This document shows positions 17,952 to 27,531 of a stretch of 64,000 bases of DNA, one piece after another. The translations under genes were made by a program, and so were the position numbers. The stretch covers positions 1 through 64,000 of the forward strand of contig NZ_SELS01000033.1 in assembly GCF_004197395.1 (NCBI RefSeq). Direction: 5' to 3'. Every line of letters starts with the position of its first letter. Position 1 is the first letter of the stretch. Origin of the DNA: Paraburkholderia sp. UYCP14C. GTDB lineage: Bacteria; Pseudomonadota; Gammaproteobacteria; Burkholderiales; Burkholderiaceae. A model generated the notes under the pieces. It did no database searches and was not told the DNA's origin. It worked only from the letters and a program-made list of their open reading frames with translations.

Positions 17952-19769
17952 TCAATGCCGCATCAAGGACCACAACAATAACGCCAGCAACAGCACTACG
18001 CACATCTGCCAGAACAGCACCGGATCGGTCTCGAGCAGGGGCTTGCGCCGAATCGGCGCCACCGCGTCCCGAGCGCTCGAAAAACGTTCGAGGTCAGCGC
18101 AGACTTCCAGCACGTCCTGATACCTGCGCACCGGATCGGGCTGCAGCGCTTTCTCCAGCACCAGGTCGAGCCATAGCGGCGCGTCCCGGCGGTACTGATA
18201 AAGCGGCACACGGCCATTGAAGCCGTAGGGCAGCTTGCCGCCGCTGAACAGCCGGTACAGGGTCACGCCAAACGCGAACACCTCGGAGCGCGCATCGCCC
18301 TGTGCGCCTTTCATCAACTCAGGCGCCATATAAGCGGGTGAGCCCGGCGCGGCGTCAGGACCCGGCAACTGCATGCCCGGCATATAACCGAATCCGAAAT
18401 CGAGCAGCCGCGTGTTATCGCCCCACATTACCAGCACGTTCTCGGGTTTGATATCGCGATGGAAGATATTGCGGCGATTCAGCACGTCGATCGAACGGCC
18501 TAGCTGTTGCGCGATCTTGAGTGCACGTGGCAGCGCCATGGGCTGAGGCGCCCCCAGCAGTTTTTCGAGCGTGACGCCTGCGCCGAGCGGCATCACCACA
18601 TAGAGCCGGGTTTGCCGGTCGGCATCGATCGGCATCGGCGCGAGCACGCCATCGTCGCTGATCTTGCCTGCCAGCCAGCGCTCGCGCACGATCGACTGCC
18701 GCACGTTTTCGTCCTGCTCGACACGCGGCTTGGGAAACTTGAGCGCCAGCGGCGTATTCGGATCGGCCAGATCGTAGCCCGCGAAAATCCGCGAATAGAA
18801 GCCATCGCTCAACACGCTCTTGAGCAGATATCCGTCGACCACTTCGCCGGCGTCGGGCACCGCCGGAATCGGCAAGGTGCCGACCACCCGTTCAAGGTAA
18901 CCGACATCGAGCAAAGGCAGGCCGCCCACGTCGAGCACCGCGCTCGTCACGTCGTCCTGCGAGCCGCGCGTCACCGCCAGCGCGCCCAGCCGGCGCGCCG
19001 TTTCGAGCGCACCGCCGCGCGCCGCCAGCACCGTCTGCAGTTCGCGCATCGGCACGCGGCGATAGAGCCCGTCGGAGCACATCAGCAGGCGATCGCCCTC
19101 GTGCAGCTCAAGCGTTTCAATGCGCGTCACCAGCGTCGGAAGCATGCCGACCGCATGCGCCACGTAAGAACCGAAGGCGACCGGCACCACGTCGTCGTCA
19201 CCGAGCTGGGCCAGTTGGCCATCGCGCAGCAGATAGAGCCGCACATCGCCGGCCGCGACCAGATACGCGGTTGCGCGGCGCACGATCAGCGCCGCAAAGG
19301 ACGCGGACATCTGCTGCAGTGCAGGGTCGACGCGGCCGATCTGATGCAGCCAGCCGTGTATGGCCTCGAGCGCGCGAGCAGCGGCCACGCCGGGCTGCAA
19401 GGTGTCGGCGAGCCCGTAATAGGCATCGATAAAGGCCCGCACCGAGAGTTCGGCCGCGACCCGTCCGCCCTTGCTGCCGCTCACGCCATCGGCGAGAGCG
19501 ATCACGCTGCCACGCGCGGCGCGCTCCGCCAGATCGCCGAGCATCACGCCGACGTAGTCTTCGTTGATGTAATCCTGCCCGCGGGCGCGGGCAGGGAAAG
19601 AAACACAACCAATCTCGAGCGCGGCGCACTCGCCGCGCTCCGGCTTCAATTGCAGATCGATTTCCTGGCCGTCCATTCCGCCACCGCTAGCGGGCCTTCC
19701 CTCTGGATCGTCTAGCACCCGACTCGTGTTCGGTGCGGGCAAGCTATCCAGGGAGAAGGGTTCACTCAT
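17952..19769 (-). CDS. bifunctional PP2C phosphatase / Ser-Thr protein kinase
   Basis: 605 residues with two catalytic domains. Residues 45-285 form a PP2C phosphatase (GQDYINEDY, ALADGVSGSKGG, LMCSDGLYRRV, GSQDDVTSAV). Residues 312-575 form a eukaryotic-type kinase: K344 in LALKFPK, HRDIKPENVL (437-446), DFG 457-459, and SPAYMAPEL. A single C-terminal membrane helix lies at about 585-602 (FWQMCVVLLLALLLWS), so the enzyme is probably held at the inner membrane with both domains in the cytoplasm. It starts one base after the permease stop, so it is in one operon with that transporter and may control it. Confidence 0.92.
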   Translation of the reverse strand: MSEPFSLDSLPAPNTSRVLDDPEGRPASGGGMDGQEIDLQLKPERGECAALEIGCVSFPARARGQDYINEDYVGVMLGDLAERAARGSVIALADGVSGSKGGRVAAELSVRAFIDAYYGLADTLQPGVAAARALEAIHGWLHQIGRVDPALQQMSASFAALIVRRATAYLVAAGDVRLYLLRDGQLAQLGDDDVVPVAFGSYVAHAVGMLPTLVTRIETLELHEGDRLLMCSDGLYRRVPMRELQTVLAARGGALETARRLGALAVTRGSQDDVTSAVLDVGGLPLLDVGYLERVVGTLPIPAVPDAGEVVDGYLLKSVLSDGFYSRIFAGYDLADPNTPLALKFPKPRVEQDENVRQSIVRERWLAGKISDDGVLAPMPIDADRQTRLYVVMPLGAGVTLEKLLGAPQPMALPRALKIAQQLGRSIDVLNRRNIFHRDIKPENVLVMWGDNTRLLDFGFGYMPGMQLPGPDAAPGSPAYMAPELMKGAQGDARSEVFAFGVTLYRLFSGGKLPYGFNGRVPLYQYRRDAPLWLDLVLEKALQPDPVRRYQDVLEVCADLERFSSARDAVAPIRRKPLLETDPVLFWQMCVVLLLALLLWSLMRH

Positions 19770-21206
19770 TTACTTTTTGCCGTGGGTCATCACGTCGCTT
19801 GTTTCCAGATCGTGCTCGATCTTCTCGAGCACCTGCGGCGAGCGCTTCTTGAGCATCAACAGCCAGACTGCACCAACCAGCATATACGCAACGAACAGAT
19901 ACGGCAGGATGTTATACGGATAATCGGGCACCGGATACACGCTGCCGATCACCGCGCCGACCATCGCCAGTGCGCCAAGCACGCCCCACACGACGTTGCT
20001 CGTCTTGAGCTCGCCCTGCTTCTTCAGATACACCGGTGCCGCGATGGCGACCAGGAAATACACAACCAGGAAGCCGAAGGTCGCAAACGTACTGGTATAG
20101 CCGAAGGTGTTGAGCGGACCCGTGCCCAGCATCGCGATACACACTACAAAGGTCACGATGGAGGAAAACGCAACGGCCAGGTACGGCGTCTGGTGCGTGC
20201 GGTGCACCATGCCCATCGAGCGGTGCACGAATTGATAACGGCCCATCGAATACAGCAGGCGGCTTGAAGAGTTGATGCATGCAAGCACGCACGAGAACGC
20301 GCTGACCGAGGCAATCAGATAAAACACCGGACCGAGCGGCGAGGCGCCGACGCTCGTGAGCAAGGTGCTGAGCACGGCCGAATCGCCGCCGAGCTTGGCT
20401 GCATCGTCGTGGTAGGCGATCGTCATCGAATACGCCACAAACATGAAAAACAAGCCCGACAGGATCACGCACCAGACCACCGCGCGCGGAATGACGCGCA
20501 GCGGGTTCCTGGTTTCCTGGCCGAGCGAGGCCGCGCTTTCGAAACCCACATACGAGAAGATACCGAGCACCATGCCCTGTGCCATGCCCTTCCCGCTCAC
20601 GCCCTGCAGCCCCAGTTGCGTATGGTCGATGATATGGTCCGGATGCAGTGCGAGCACATAGATCAGCACGCCGCCCACGATCACCACCGAAGCGGCTTCG
20701 ATTGCCAGCGACAGACGCGAGGAGAGTTTCACGTCACGCGCCGAGAAGAACCAGGCGAGGCCGACAAAGACCGTGTAGACCGCCCACGACGGGATATTGA
20801 CACCCCAGGCCGTAAAAGCGTTCTGCACGAACACGACGCCTGCGGCGCCAACCCCCATTGCCGTGCCCACGTAAGCCGCGATCAGCCCCCAGCCGGCAAT
20901 GCCACCCGCCATTGGCCCAAGCGCGCGCGAGATATAGATAAAGAACGAACCCGCCGAGGCGATCCGGCTCGAGAGCGCGATGATGCTCATGCTCACCAGC
21001 AGCAGTCCGAGCGTCGAGAGACCATAAATCAACCATGTCCCCGCACCGGCCAGCGCCGCGATCGCGGTCACGTTGATCGATGGCGTGAAAGTCGGCGAAA
21101 GGTTCGCGATGGATTGGCCGATGACCTCGGGAAAACCTAACGTACCGGCACGTAGACCGCCGGATGGTGCTGGTGTTGCTTGCGTGGTGCTTTGCGGAGT
21201 GCTCAT
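19770..21206 (-). CDS. APC-family amino acid/amine permease
   Basis: 478 residues with about 12 membrane helices and the APC N-terminal pattern (GTLGFPEVIGQSIANLSPT, later SFFIYISRALGP). The ATG at 21206 follows AGGAG; a longer frame upstream is unlikely. A long cytoplasmic C-terminal helix (KKRSPQVLEKIEHDLE) could be a kinase target. It lies between the GlxD-like gene and the kinase/phosphatase. Probable cargo is an amino acid, ethanolamine-like compound or small amine related to the GmaS/GlxBCD genes. Confidence 0.87.
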   Translation of the reverse strand: MSTPQSTTQATPAPSGGLRAGTLGFPEVIGQSIANLSPTFTPSINVTAIAALAGAGTWLIYGLSTLGLLLVSMSIIALSSRIASAGSFFIYISRALGPMAGGIAGWGLIAAYVGTAMGVGAAGVVFVQNAFTAWGVNIPSWAVYTVFVGLAWFFSARDVKLSSRLSLAIEAASVVIVGGVLIYVLALHPDHIIDHTQLGLQGVSGKGMAQGMVLGIFSYVGFESAASLGQETRNPLRVIPRAVVWCVILSGLFFMFVAYSMTIAYHDDAAKLGGDSAVLSTLLTSVGASPLGPVFYLIASVSAFSCVLACINSSSRLLYSMGRYQFVHRSMGMVHRTHQTPYLAVAFSSIVTFVVCIAMLGTGPLNTFGYTSTFATFGFLVVYFLVAIAAPVYLKKQGELKTSNVVWGVLGALAMVGAVIGSVYPVPDYPYNILPYLFVAYMLVGAVWLLMLKKRSPQVLEKIEHDLETSDVMTHGKK

Positions 21207-21286
21207 GTCGGGCTCCTGATAGATTAATGAATCAAGGTTGAATGCACTCAACTTTTCCACAGTCAAAAAACTCAAAACAACTCAAT

Positions 21287-22648
21287 TCATCTGTTCCATC
21301 CGGGAATCCAGGAAGTACCCGCAAGCGGAATGCGCGCCATGGCCGCCGCCTCAACCGTCAACGCGACCAGATCCTCCGGTTCGAGGTGATGGACGTTCTG
21401 CTTGCCGCACGCTCGCGCGATCGTCGTCAGTTCCATGTTCAGCGTCTTGAGGTAGTTGCGCACGCGGCGTGAACCTTCTTCGGGCTGCACACGCTGCTCG
21501 AGCACCGCGTCCTGGGTGGTCACGCCGACCGGGCACTTGCCCGTGTGGCAGTGATGGCAGAAACCCGGCGACGTGTTCAGCGCTGCGTAGTCCGCCGCGG
21601 CCGAATGCAGCGCGCCGTTCTGAAAGTACGTATCGCTGTTGCAACCGAGCGCCATCAACATGCCCTGCCCGATCGCGACCGCATCGGCGCCCATCGCGAG
21701 CGCCTTCGCTACGTCCGCGCCGGAGCGAATCCCGCCCGACACGATCAACTGCACCGTGCCCTTCATATTCAGATCTTCAAGTGCGTCCACAGCCTGACGG
21801 ACGGCAGCCAGCGTCGGAATGCCCACGTTCTCGATGAAGCACGTCTGGGTGGCTGCCGTGCCGCCCTGCATACCGTCGATCACCACCACGTCCGCGCCCG
21901 CATGCACCGCGAGCTTGACGTCGTTGAACGTGCGCGTCGCGCCGACTTTCACGTAGATCGGCTTTTCCCAATCCGTAATCTCTCGCAGTTCCTGGATCTT
22001 GATTGCCAGATCGTCGGGGCCGGTCCAGTCCGGGTGACGGCTCGCCGAGCGCTGATCAACGCCGGCCGGCAAGGTGCGCATCGAGGCGACGCGCGGATTG
22101 ACCTTCTGCCCGAGCAGCATGCCGCCGCCGCCCGGTTTCGCGCCCTGCCCGATCACAATTTCGATCGCATCGGCGCGACGCACGTCGTCCGGGTTGAAGC
22201 CATAACGCGACGGCAGGCACTGATAGACAAGCGTCTTCGAGGAGCGGCGTTCTTCCTGCGTCATGCCGCCGTCACCGGTGGTGGTCGAGGTGCCCATCGC
22301 GGTCGCGGCCTGGCCGAGCGCTTCTTTTACGTTCGCGGACAGCGCGCCGAAGCTCATGCCTGCAATGGTGATCGGAATGTCGAGCACCACCGGCTTTTTA
22401 GCGAAGCGCGTGCCGAGCACGGTCTGTGTCGCGCACTTCTCGCGATACCCCTCGAGCGGATAGCGCGACAGCGACGCGCCCAGAAACAGCAGATCGTCGA
22501 AATGTGGCACGCGGCGTTTCGCGCCCAGACCGCGAATTTCGTAGAGGCCGCGCTGTGCGGCGGTATGGATGTAATCGATCGTCTTGCGGTCATAGCCTTG
22601 CGACTCTTCCTGCTGCAAACGGGCGAAATGGATAGGTTTGGCTTCCAT
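21287..22648 (-). CDS. glxD: glutamate synthase-like FMN/Fe-S subunit (GlxD/MgsC)
   Basis: 453 residues matching the GltB central and FMN domains as a separate chain. Seen are PITIAGMSFGALSANVKEAL, IGQGAKPGGGGMLLGQKV, VVIDGMQGGTAATQ and a cysteine cluster CHHCHTGKCPVG for an Fe-S centre. In the N-methylglutamate pathway such a chain (MgsC) condenses an amine with 2-oxoglutarate-derived glutamate; in rhizobia the same set is called GlxBCD. It follows the GlxC-like gene by 54 bases. Which amine it uses is not shown by the sequence. Confidence 0.85.
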   Translation of the reverse strand: MEAKPIHFARLQQEESQGYDRKTIDYIHTAAQRGLYEIRGLGAKRRVPHFDDLLFLGASLSRYPLEGYREKCATQTVLGTRFAKKPVVLDIPITIAGMSFGALSANVKEALGQAATAMGTSTTTGDGGMTQEERRSSKTLVYQCLPSRYGFNPDDVRRADAIEIVIGQGAKPGGGGMLLGQKVNPRVASMRTLPAGVDQRSASRHPDWTGPDDLAIKIQELREITDWEKPIYVKVGATRTFNDVKLAVHAGADVVVIDGMQGGTAATQTCFIENVGIPTLAAVRQAVDALEDLNMKGTVQLIVSGGIRSGADVAKALAMGADAVAIGQGMLMALGCNSDTYFQNGALHSAAADYAALNTSPGFCHHCHTGKCPVGVTTQDAVLEQRVQPEEGSRRVRNYLKTLNMELTTIARACGKQNVHHLEPEDLVALTVEAAAMARIPLAGTSWIPGWNR

Positions 22649-22702
22649 GGGGATCTTCTCGATGAACTGGGTGTTCGGTTCGGTTGCGGGTTCAGCCGGC
22701 GC

Positions 22703-23392
22703 TCAATATTCCTGGTCTGCGTCGGCGTTCCAGTGGTAGAGCGTGCGTGCCGATGCAATGCGCTTGAACGAGCGCGGGTCATGATCGAGGCCTGCGGCGT
22801 CGAGCAACGCGCCGACTGCTGTCACGTCCGCGTCGGTCATCGGCTCGTACTGCGCATCCGCCCCAAGCGACTTCACTTCGCCGCGTACATACAGTACGGC
22901 TTCGTACAGTGAGTCGCCCAATGCATCGCCCGCATCGCCGCAGATCACCATGCGGCCGGCCTGCGCCATGAATGCCGAGAAGCTGCCTACCGAACCGCCG
23001 ACCACGATGTCGCCACCCTTGAGCGAAATTCCGCAGCGCAAGCCCGCGTCGCCGTCGATCACGAGCAGGCCGCCATGTGCCGAAGCCCCCGCGCCGTTCG
23101 ACGCGAAGCCCTTCACGTGGACCTTGCCGCTCATCATGTTTTCCGCGACGCCAGTGCCGGCACTGCCTTCCACGACGATCGTCGCGAGCTGGTTCATGCC
23201 GCCCACGTAATACCCGGCGTGTCCTTGCACCGTGACGGTCACGTGCGCGTTAACGCCCACGGCGATGTTGTGGGCGCCGTTCGGCGACGTGATGTCGACA
23301 TTCACGCCCTCGAGCGCTTCTTTCGAACCATGCAGGTACTGGTTCAGCTCGCGTACCGGCGACCCCTCAAGGTCAAACTTCATGCTTTCCAT
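22703..23392 (-). CDS. glxC: glutamate synthase GXGXG-domain subunit (GlxC/MgsB)
   Basis: 229 residues of repeated GxGxG-type beta-helix, as in the C-terminal domain of GltB: VNAHVTVTVQGHAGYYVGG, VEGSAGTGVAENMMSG and SLKGGDIVVGG. A separate chain of this kind is diagnostic of GlxC/MgsB. The ATG at 23392 is eight bases after GAGGAG; an alternative ATG at 23383 overlaps the GlxB stop as ATGA. It probably forms the structural core between GlxB and GlxD. Confidence 0.87.
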   Translation of the reverse strand: MESMKFDLEGSPVRELNQYLHGSKEALEGVNVDITSPNGAHNIAVGVNAHVTVTVQGHAGYYVGGMNQLATIVVEGSAGTGVAENMMSGKVHVKGFASNGAGASAHGGLLVIDGDAGLRCGISLKGGDIVVGGSVGSFSAFMAQAGRMVICGDAGDALGDSLYEAVLYVRGEVKSLGADAQYEPMTDADVTAVGALLDAAGLDHDPRSFKRIASARTLYHWNADADQEY

Positions 23393-24288
23393 ACATACAT
23401 CTCCTCGGGTGCGGGTTCGAATACCCTGGCGTTCCTGATGTCCGGCAGGTGTGCGAGTGAGCGGAACTCGGAAGCGATCGCGACGTAGTCGTCGTTCTCG
23501 GCGACCACTGCGGGTTTGCACGCGAACGGGTCGCGAATCAGTGCGAGTTCGGTCGAGGTGCCCATCAGGAACGTGTAGAAACCGTCTAGTTCCTCGAAGC
23601 CTTTCTGCAAGGCGACCGGCAGTTCGTCGCCTTCACGCAGCCGCCATTCGAGAAAGCGGCACGCGGCTTCCGTATCGTTGTCCGTCTCGAAGCGGATACC
23701 TTCCGGTTCCAGCTTGCGGCGTACGCCATGCGCGTTCGACAGCGAGCCGTTGTGCACGAGGCAAAAGTCTTCGCCGGCCGTGAACGGGTGCGCGCGATCC
23801 GGCGTTACCGCCGATTCAGTCGCCATCCGCGTATGGCCAACGAGATGCGAGCCGGTCAGCTTCGAGAAGCCGTAACGTTGCGCGACTTCGGCGGGCGAGC
23901 CAATATCCTTGTAGAGATCGATCGAGCGTCCGGTGGACAGCAGAAAAAGCTTCGGAAAACGCTCCTTAAGCCACGCTTTCACTGCTTCGACATTGCCGTT
24001 CACGTTGAGCACCGCGTGATTGCCCTTCGCCGCGACGTGCGCCTTCACGTCGATCGCGCCATTGAGCGCATCGAGCAACGCGTTCCAGTTGAAGTCGTTG
24101 CCGGCTTCCGTAAAGCCCGCGTAAAGGCTCAGCTTGCGCTGACTTTCGTCGACCGCGCCGCCGAACACGGCGAGTCCGGCGGAGTCCGGGCCCCGTTCAG
24201 TCATGCCGATCAGCATCGGCACCATCAACTGACCGAGTTGCGCGCGCAATGCCGGTGTCTTGACCAGCAGGCCTACAATTCCACACAT
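23380..24288 (-). CDS. glxB: class II glutamine amidotransferase (GlxB/MgsA)
   Basis: 302 residues. The mature N-terminus is the catalytic Cys2 (MCGIVGLL) of Ntn-type glutamine amidotransferases; GHTRMATESAVTP, HNGSLSNAHG and ETDNDTEA are the other active-site blocks. It releases ammonia, or a methylamine group if the substrate is gamma-glutamylmethylamide, for use by GlxD. It overlaps glxC and is 12 bases downstream of the GmaS-like gene, so all four genes are one transcript. Confidence 0.87.
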   Translation of the reverse strand: MCGIVGLLVKTPALRAQLGQLMVPMLIGMTERGPDSAGLAVFGGAVDESQRKLSLYAGFTEAGNDFNWNALLDALNGAIDVKAHVAAKGNHAVLNVNGNVEAVKAWLKERFPKLFLLSTGRSIDLYKDIGSPAEVAQRYGFSKLTGSHLVGHTRMATESAVTPDRAHPFTAGEDFCLVHNGSLSNAHGVRRKLEPEGIRFETDNDTEAACRFLEWRLREGDELPVALQKGFEELDGFYTFLMGTSTELALIRDPFACKPAVVAENDDYVAIASEFRSLAHLPDIRNARVFEPAPEEMYVWKA

Positions 24289-24300
24289 AGTCTTACCCCC

Positions 24301-25689
24301 TTAGAAGAATTCCAGATAGCTTTTCATTTCCCAGTCCGAGACATGGCGCATGTACTCGAGCCATTCCATTCGTTTGACCTTGATAAACTCGTCGGCAACC
24401 GGACCCAGTGCGTCGCAGATCAGGCGATCGCTTTCGAGCGCGTCGAGCGCCTGCTCCAGGTTCTGCGGCAGGATGCCGATCTGGTGCTCGCGCAACTTCG
24501 CGGGCGACCACTCGTAGAGGTTTTCATTGGCCGGTGCACCCGGCGACAATTCACGCTCGACGCCATCGAGTCCCGCCGCGATCACCGCGGCCGTCGCGAG
24601 GTATGGATTGCATGCGCCATCGGGCAGACGCAGTTCGATGCGCTCGCCCGGCATGCGCACCATCGTCGAGCGATTGTTGTCGCCATAGCTGATGTAGGCC
24701 GGCGCCCACGTCGCGCCCGTCAAGGAGCGGCCTACGACGAGGCGCTTGTACGAGTTGACGGTGGGGTTGCATAGCGCGGCAAGCGCGGGCGCATGCGCGA
24801 GCAAACCAGCGGTGAACTGATAGCCGAGGGTAGAGAGCCCCATGCCCAGTTTGTCGCTTTTGTCCGAGAACAGGTTGCGCTCGCCGTCACCGATCGACAT
24901 ATGCATGTGCATGCCGTTGCCCGGACGGTTCGCGAAGGGTTTCGGCATGAAGGAGCAGATCATGCCCAGCTCGTTCGCAATCTCGGAGGCGGCCATCTTG
25001 AAGAACACGTAGTGATCGCACGAGGTCAGGCAATCGGTATACGTGTAGTTGATTTCGAACTGACCGTTGGCGTCTTCGTGATCGATCTGATAGACGTCGA
25101 TGCCGACCGAGCGCATCGATTCGGTGAGCTTTTCCAGGAAGACGCGCGTGCGCGACAGTCCCTTGTAGTCGTAGCACGGCTTGGCGAGCGTATCGCTCGG
25201 GTCGCACGGTTCAATCGTGCCCGTCGCCGAGCGCCTGAGCAGCGAGAACTCCGGCTCCAGTCCGGTAAATAGCGTCCAGCCGCGTTGCGTCATGCGCGTA
25301 ACCTGCTTCTTCAGCGTGACGCGCGAGTCGTGTGCCCACGGTTTTCCGTCGACGTGACCGTCGCAGACGATTCGCGCCAGGCCGTCCTGCCAGGGCACTG
25401 GTGTGAGAGTCGACAGATCGCCCACCGCCATGTAGTCCGGACCGTTCGGCTCTATGCCCACACCCCAGATCGCGAAGCCCGCAAAGCCGGCGCCCGTCTT
25501 CAGCACACCCTTGAGGTGCGCAACCGGGACCGACTTGGCCTTCGCAACCCCGTGAATATCCACGAATTGCGCCAGCACGTACTTCACGCCATGTTGCGTG
25601 AAGTAGTCCTGCGCCTCTTCAGCCGAGCTAAAGCGGGGCACGCTACCCAACTCGTTTACCGGCAGCTTGCTCGCATCGTTCAGGTTCAT
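24301..25689 (-). CDS. glnT: type III glutamine synthetase-like, GmaS/GlnT
   Basis: 462 residues of the glutamine synthetase fold, with [61 protein letters not shown] and [13 protein letters not shown]. The N-terminal [18 protein letters not shown] and [13 protein letters not shown] are like gamma-glutamylmethylamide synthetases as well as GlnT. It would join glutamate and ammonia, methylamine or a related amine using ATP. The ATG at 25689 has AAGGAG. First gene of the glxBCD-permease operon; the amine specificity is not certain. Confidence 0.85.
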   Translation of the reverse strand: MNLNDASKLPVNELGSVPRFSSAEEAQDYFTQHGVKYVLAQFVDIHGVAKAKSVPVAHLKGVLKTGAGFAGFAIWGVGIEPNGPDYMAVGDLSTLTPVPWQDGLARIVCDGHVDGKPWAHDSRVTLKKQVTRMTQRGWTLFTGLEPEFSLLRRSATGTIEPCDPSDTLAKPCYDYKGLSRTRVFLEKLTESMRSVGIDVYQIDHEDANGQFEINYTYTDCLTSCDHYVFFKMAASEIANELGMICSFMPKPFANRPGNGMHMHMSIGDGERNLFSDKSDKLGMGLSTLGYQFTAGLLAHAPALAALCNPTVNSYKRLVVGRSLTGATWAPAYISYGDNNRSTMVRMPGERIELRLPDGACNPYLATAAVIAAGLDGVERELSPGAPANENLYEWSPAKLREHQIGILPQNLEQALDALESDRLICDALGPVADEFIKVKRMEWLEYMRHVSDWEMKSYLEFF

Positions 25690-25806
25690 CGTCACTCCTT
25701 GCACCACCATCGCTGGCTGATTGACGAGTCATGCCCCATTGCACGACCCCGCTGCGAGCCTGTTCGCAGCATCAATATGAATTTATTACTGTGCAACAAT
25801 AGTTCC

Positions 25807-25825
25807 CCCTGAGAAACACTCAGGG
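25807..25825. promoter_or_regulatory. inverted repeat CCCTGAG-N5-CTCAGGG
   Basis: A perfect 7-base inverted repeat in the divergent gap between the GmaS-like gene and the XRE-cupin regulator, 54 bases before the regulator start. It could be the regulator's operator or a leader hairpin; not tested. Confidence 0.4.
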
Positions 25826-25879
25826 CGCAATGCGGCCCTGCTTATCTGCTACCCTCATGTCTTTCAACGAGGTTCAAAC

Positions 25880-26482
25880 ATGCAAAACGGCGAAGACAGC
25901 AAAACCTCGCTCGAACGCTATCTGGGCGCGACAATCCGCGAACTTCGCCAGCGCCACGGACTGACCATCGCCCAGGTGTCGGAGCAGGCTGGGATCAGCC
26001 GCGGCATGCTCTCGAAGATCGAGAACGCCCAGACTTCCACTGGACTCGACGTGCTCAACCGGATCGCCAACGCGCTCGGTGTGTCAATGTCCACGCTGTT
26101 CCGCCGCTTCGACGTACCTGAAGGCGGCGCCCAGCTCGTGAAGAAGGGCGAAGGCATGGAGGTGGTCCGTAAGGGCACCAGACGCGGCCACACCTATCAC
26201 CTGCTTGCTTACGACCAAGGCCCCAAAAAACTGTTTGAGCCGTTCCTGATCACCATGGACGACGAATCGGAGATCTTCCCGGTCTTCGAACATCAGGGCA
26301 CCGAGTTCATCCACATGCTCAAGGGTGTCATCGAGTACCGCCATGGCCAGCAAACCTACATCCTGCATCCCGGCGACACCATCACCTTCCAGGCCGACGT
26401 GCCACATGGTCCCGAGCGGCTGATCAAAACGCCGATCCAGTTCCTGTCCATCTTCCTCTACGGCCAGGATGACCGGGACTGA
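25880..26482 (+). CDS. XRE-family regulator with cupin sensor domain
   Basis: 200 residues: an N-terminal HTH_3 domain (about 12-70; LRQRHGLTIAQVSEQAGISR), then a cupin barrel at 105-195 with HMLKGVIEYRHGQQTY and LHPGDTITFQADVPHGPE. This layout is common for regulators of polyamine, amino acid and ethanolamine genes. It is divergent from the GmaS-glxBCD operon, so it probably represses or activates that operon in response to a small amine or acid bound in the cupin. Confidence 0.88.
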   Translation: MQNGEDSKTSLERYLGATIRELRQRHGLTIAQVSEQAGISRGMLSKIENAQTSTGLDVLNRIANALGVSMSTLFRRFDVPEGGAQLVKKGEGMEVVRKGTRRGHTYHLLAYDQGPKKLFEPFLITMDDESEIFPVFEHQGTEFIHMLKGVIEYRHGQQTYILHPGDTITFQADVPHGPERLIKTPIQFLSIFLYGQDDRD

Positions 26483-26704
26483 TACGCCTTCGTCCACTCA
26501 CCGCGACTTCTTATGCAACCTCCGTGCCATGATTACTAACAGGAACATAAGATTCATGCTGGGAAACGCATTGGCCGGACCAACTCCATAAATACGTCAC
26601 TTCCGGAAACGCCCACCGCGTCAAAGCAGTGCGGCTTACACACTGGTGCGGTGCCTCGCTGCACAGGAACGGCACCTCGGGTTCAGACCCATCAACAGCT
26701 TTAC

Positions 26705-27508
26705 TTATACAAAGACAAATCGGTCAAAGACCCTCAAGTGCATCCAGCGCGCCGCCCACCATGCGCTGCAGCGTGGGTTGAAGCGCCGCCGCGCGGGCGT
26801 CGTGGGCGCGTCTTCGCTCATATAGATACACTGACACATTTCGAGCTGGAGCGCGTGAATGCCACGCTCGGGATCGCCATAGTGACGCGTGATGTAACCG
26901 CCCTTGAAGCGGCCATTCGCGACCCATGTGTAGGTGCTGGCCGCAGCAGCGCGTGCCACGGCGCTTTGCACGAGCGCGTTTGCCGTGCGACCGTCTTGCG
27001 TACCCAGATTGAGATCCGGCAACTTCGCCTTGAAGAGGCGCGGCAATACACTTGTGATCGAATGCGCTTCCCACAGCAGCACGTTTGGATGCTTTTCGCG
27101 CAGCCTCGCCAGTTCCGTCTGCAATGCCGAATGATACGGCTGCCAGTAGGTCGAGACGCGCCGTTGCTTCTCTGCATGGTCAGGCTCCGACCTTGGCTGA
27201 TAAACCGCTTCGCCCCGGAACGTTTCGGTCGGACAGAGGCCTGTCGTCGTTTGGCCGGGGTACAGGCTCTCGTCGTTCGGAGGCCGGTTCAGATCGATCA
27301 CGTAGCGCGAAATACGTGCGCCCAGCACAGTCGCGCCCAGCGCTTTCGCAAAGTCGTAGAGGCGGTCGAGATGCCAATCGGTGTCCGCCACCGTCAGTGC
27401 CACCTCCGAATACACATGCTTCAACGACGACGGAATCTCCGTGCCGAGATGCGGAATCGAAATCAGCAACGGCCCATCGCCACGATGCAGGTGGTAAATC
27501 TCGCTCAT
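26705..27508 (-). CDS. hutG: N-formylglutamate deformylase, C-terminal frameshift
   Basis: The protein follows HutG closely for about 230 residues: LLISIPHLGTEIP, VADTDWHLDRLYDFA, RYVIDLNRPPNDE, LWEAHSITS and RFKGGYITRHYG, with the metal-binding His/Asp/Glu sites intact. After MSEDAP the frame becomes unrelated, while the normal HutG tail (AAALQPTLQRMVGGALDALE) is encoded one base out of phase and ends at 26724. Restoring one G in the GGG run at 26804-26806 joins the two. This is a real mutation or a sequencing error. It hydrolyses N-formylglutamate to formate and glutamate. Confidence 0.85.
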   Translation of the reverse strand: MSEIYHLHRGDGPLLISIPHLGTEIPSSLKHVYSEVALTVADTDWHLDRLYDFAKALGATVLGARISRYVIDLNRPPNDESLYPGQTTTGLCPTETFRGEAVYQPRSEPDHAEKQRRVSTYWQPYHSALQTELARLREKHPNVLLWEAHSITSVLPRLFKAKLPDLNLGTQDGRTANALVQSAVARAAAASTYTWVANGRFKGGYITRHYGDPERGIHALQLEMCQCIYMSEDAPTTPARRRFNPRCSAWWAARWMHLRVFDRFVFV

Positions 27509-27531
27509 CGTTCACTCCTTTAAATACGTGC

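Noticed and set aside
18507-19715. A 402-codon plus-strand frame
   Set aside because: Antisense to the kinase/phosphatase gene; the His/Arg-rich product has no recognisable motif.
21545-22912. A 455-codon plus-strand frame
   Set aside because: Antisense to glxD and glxC, both of which have strong family motifs.
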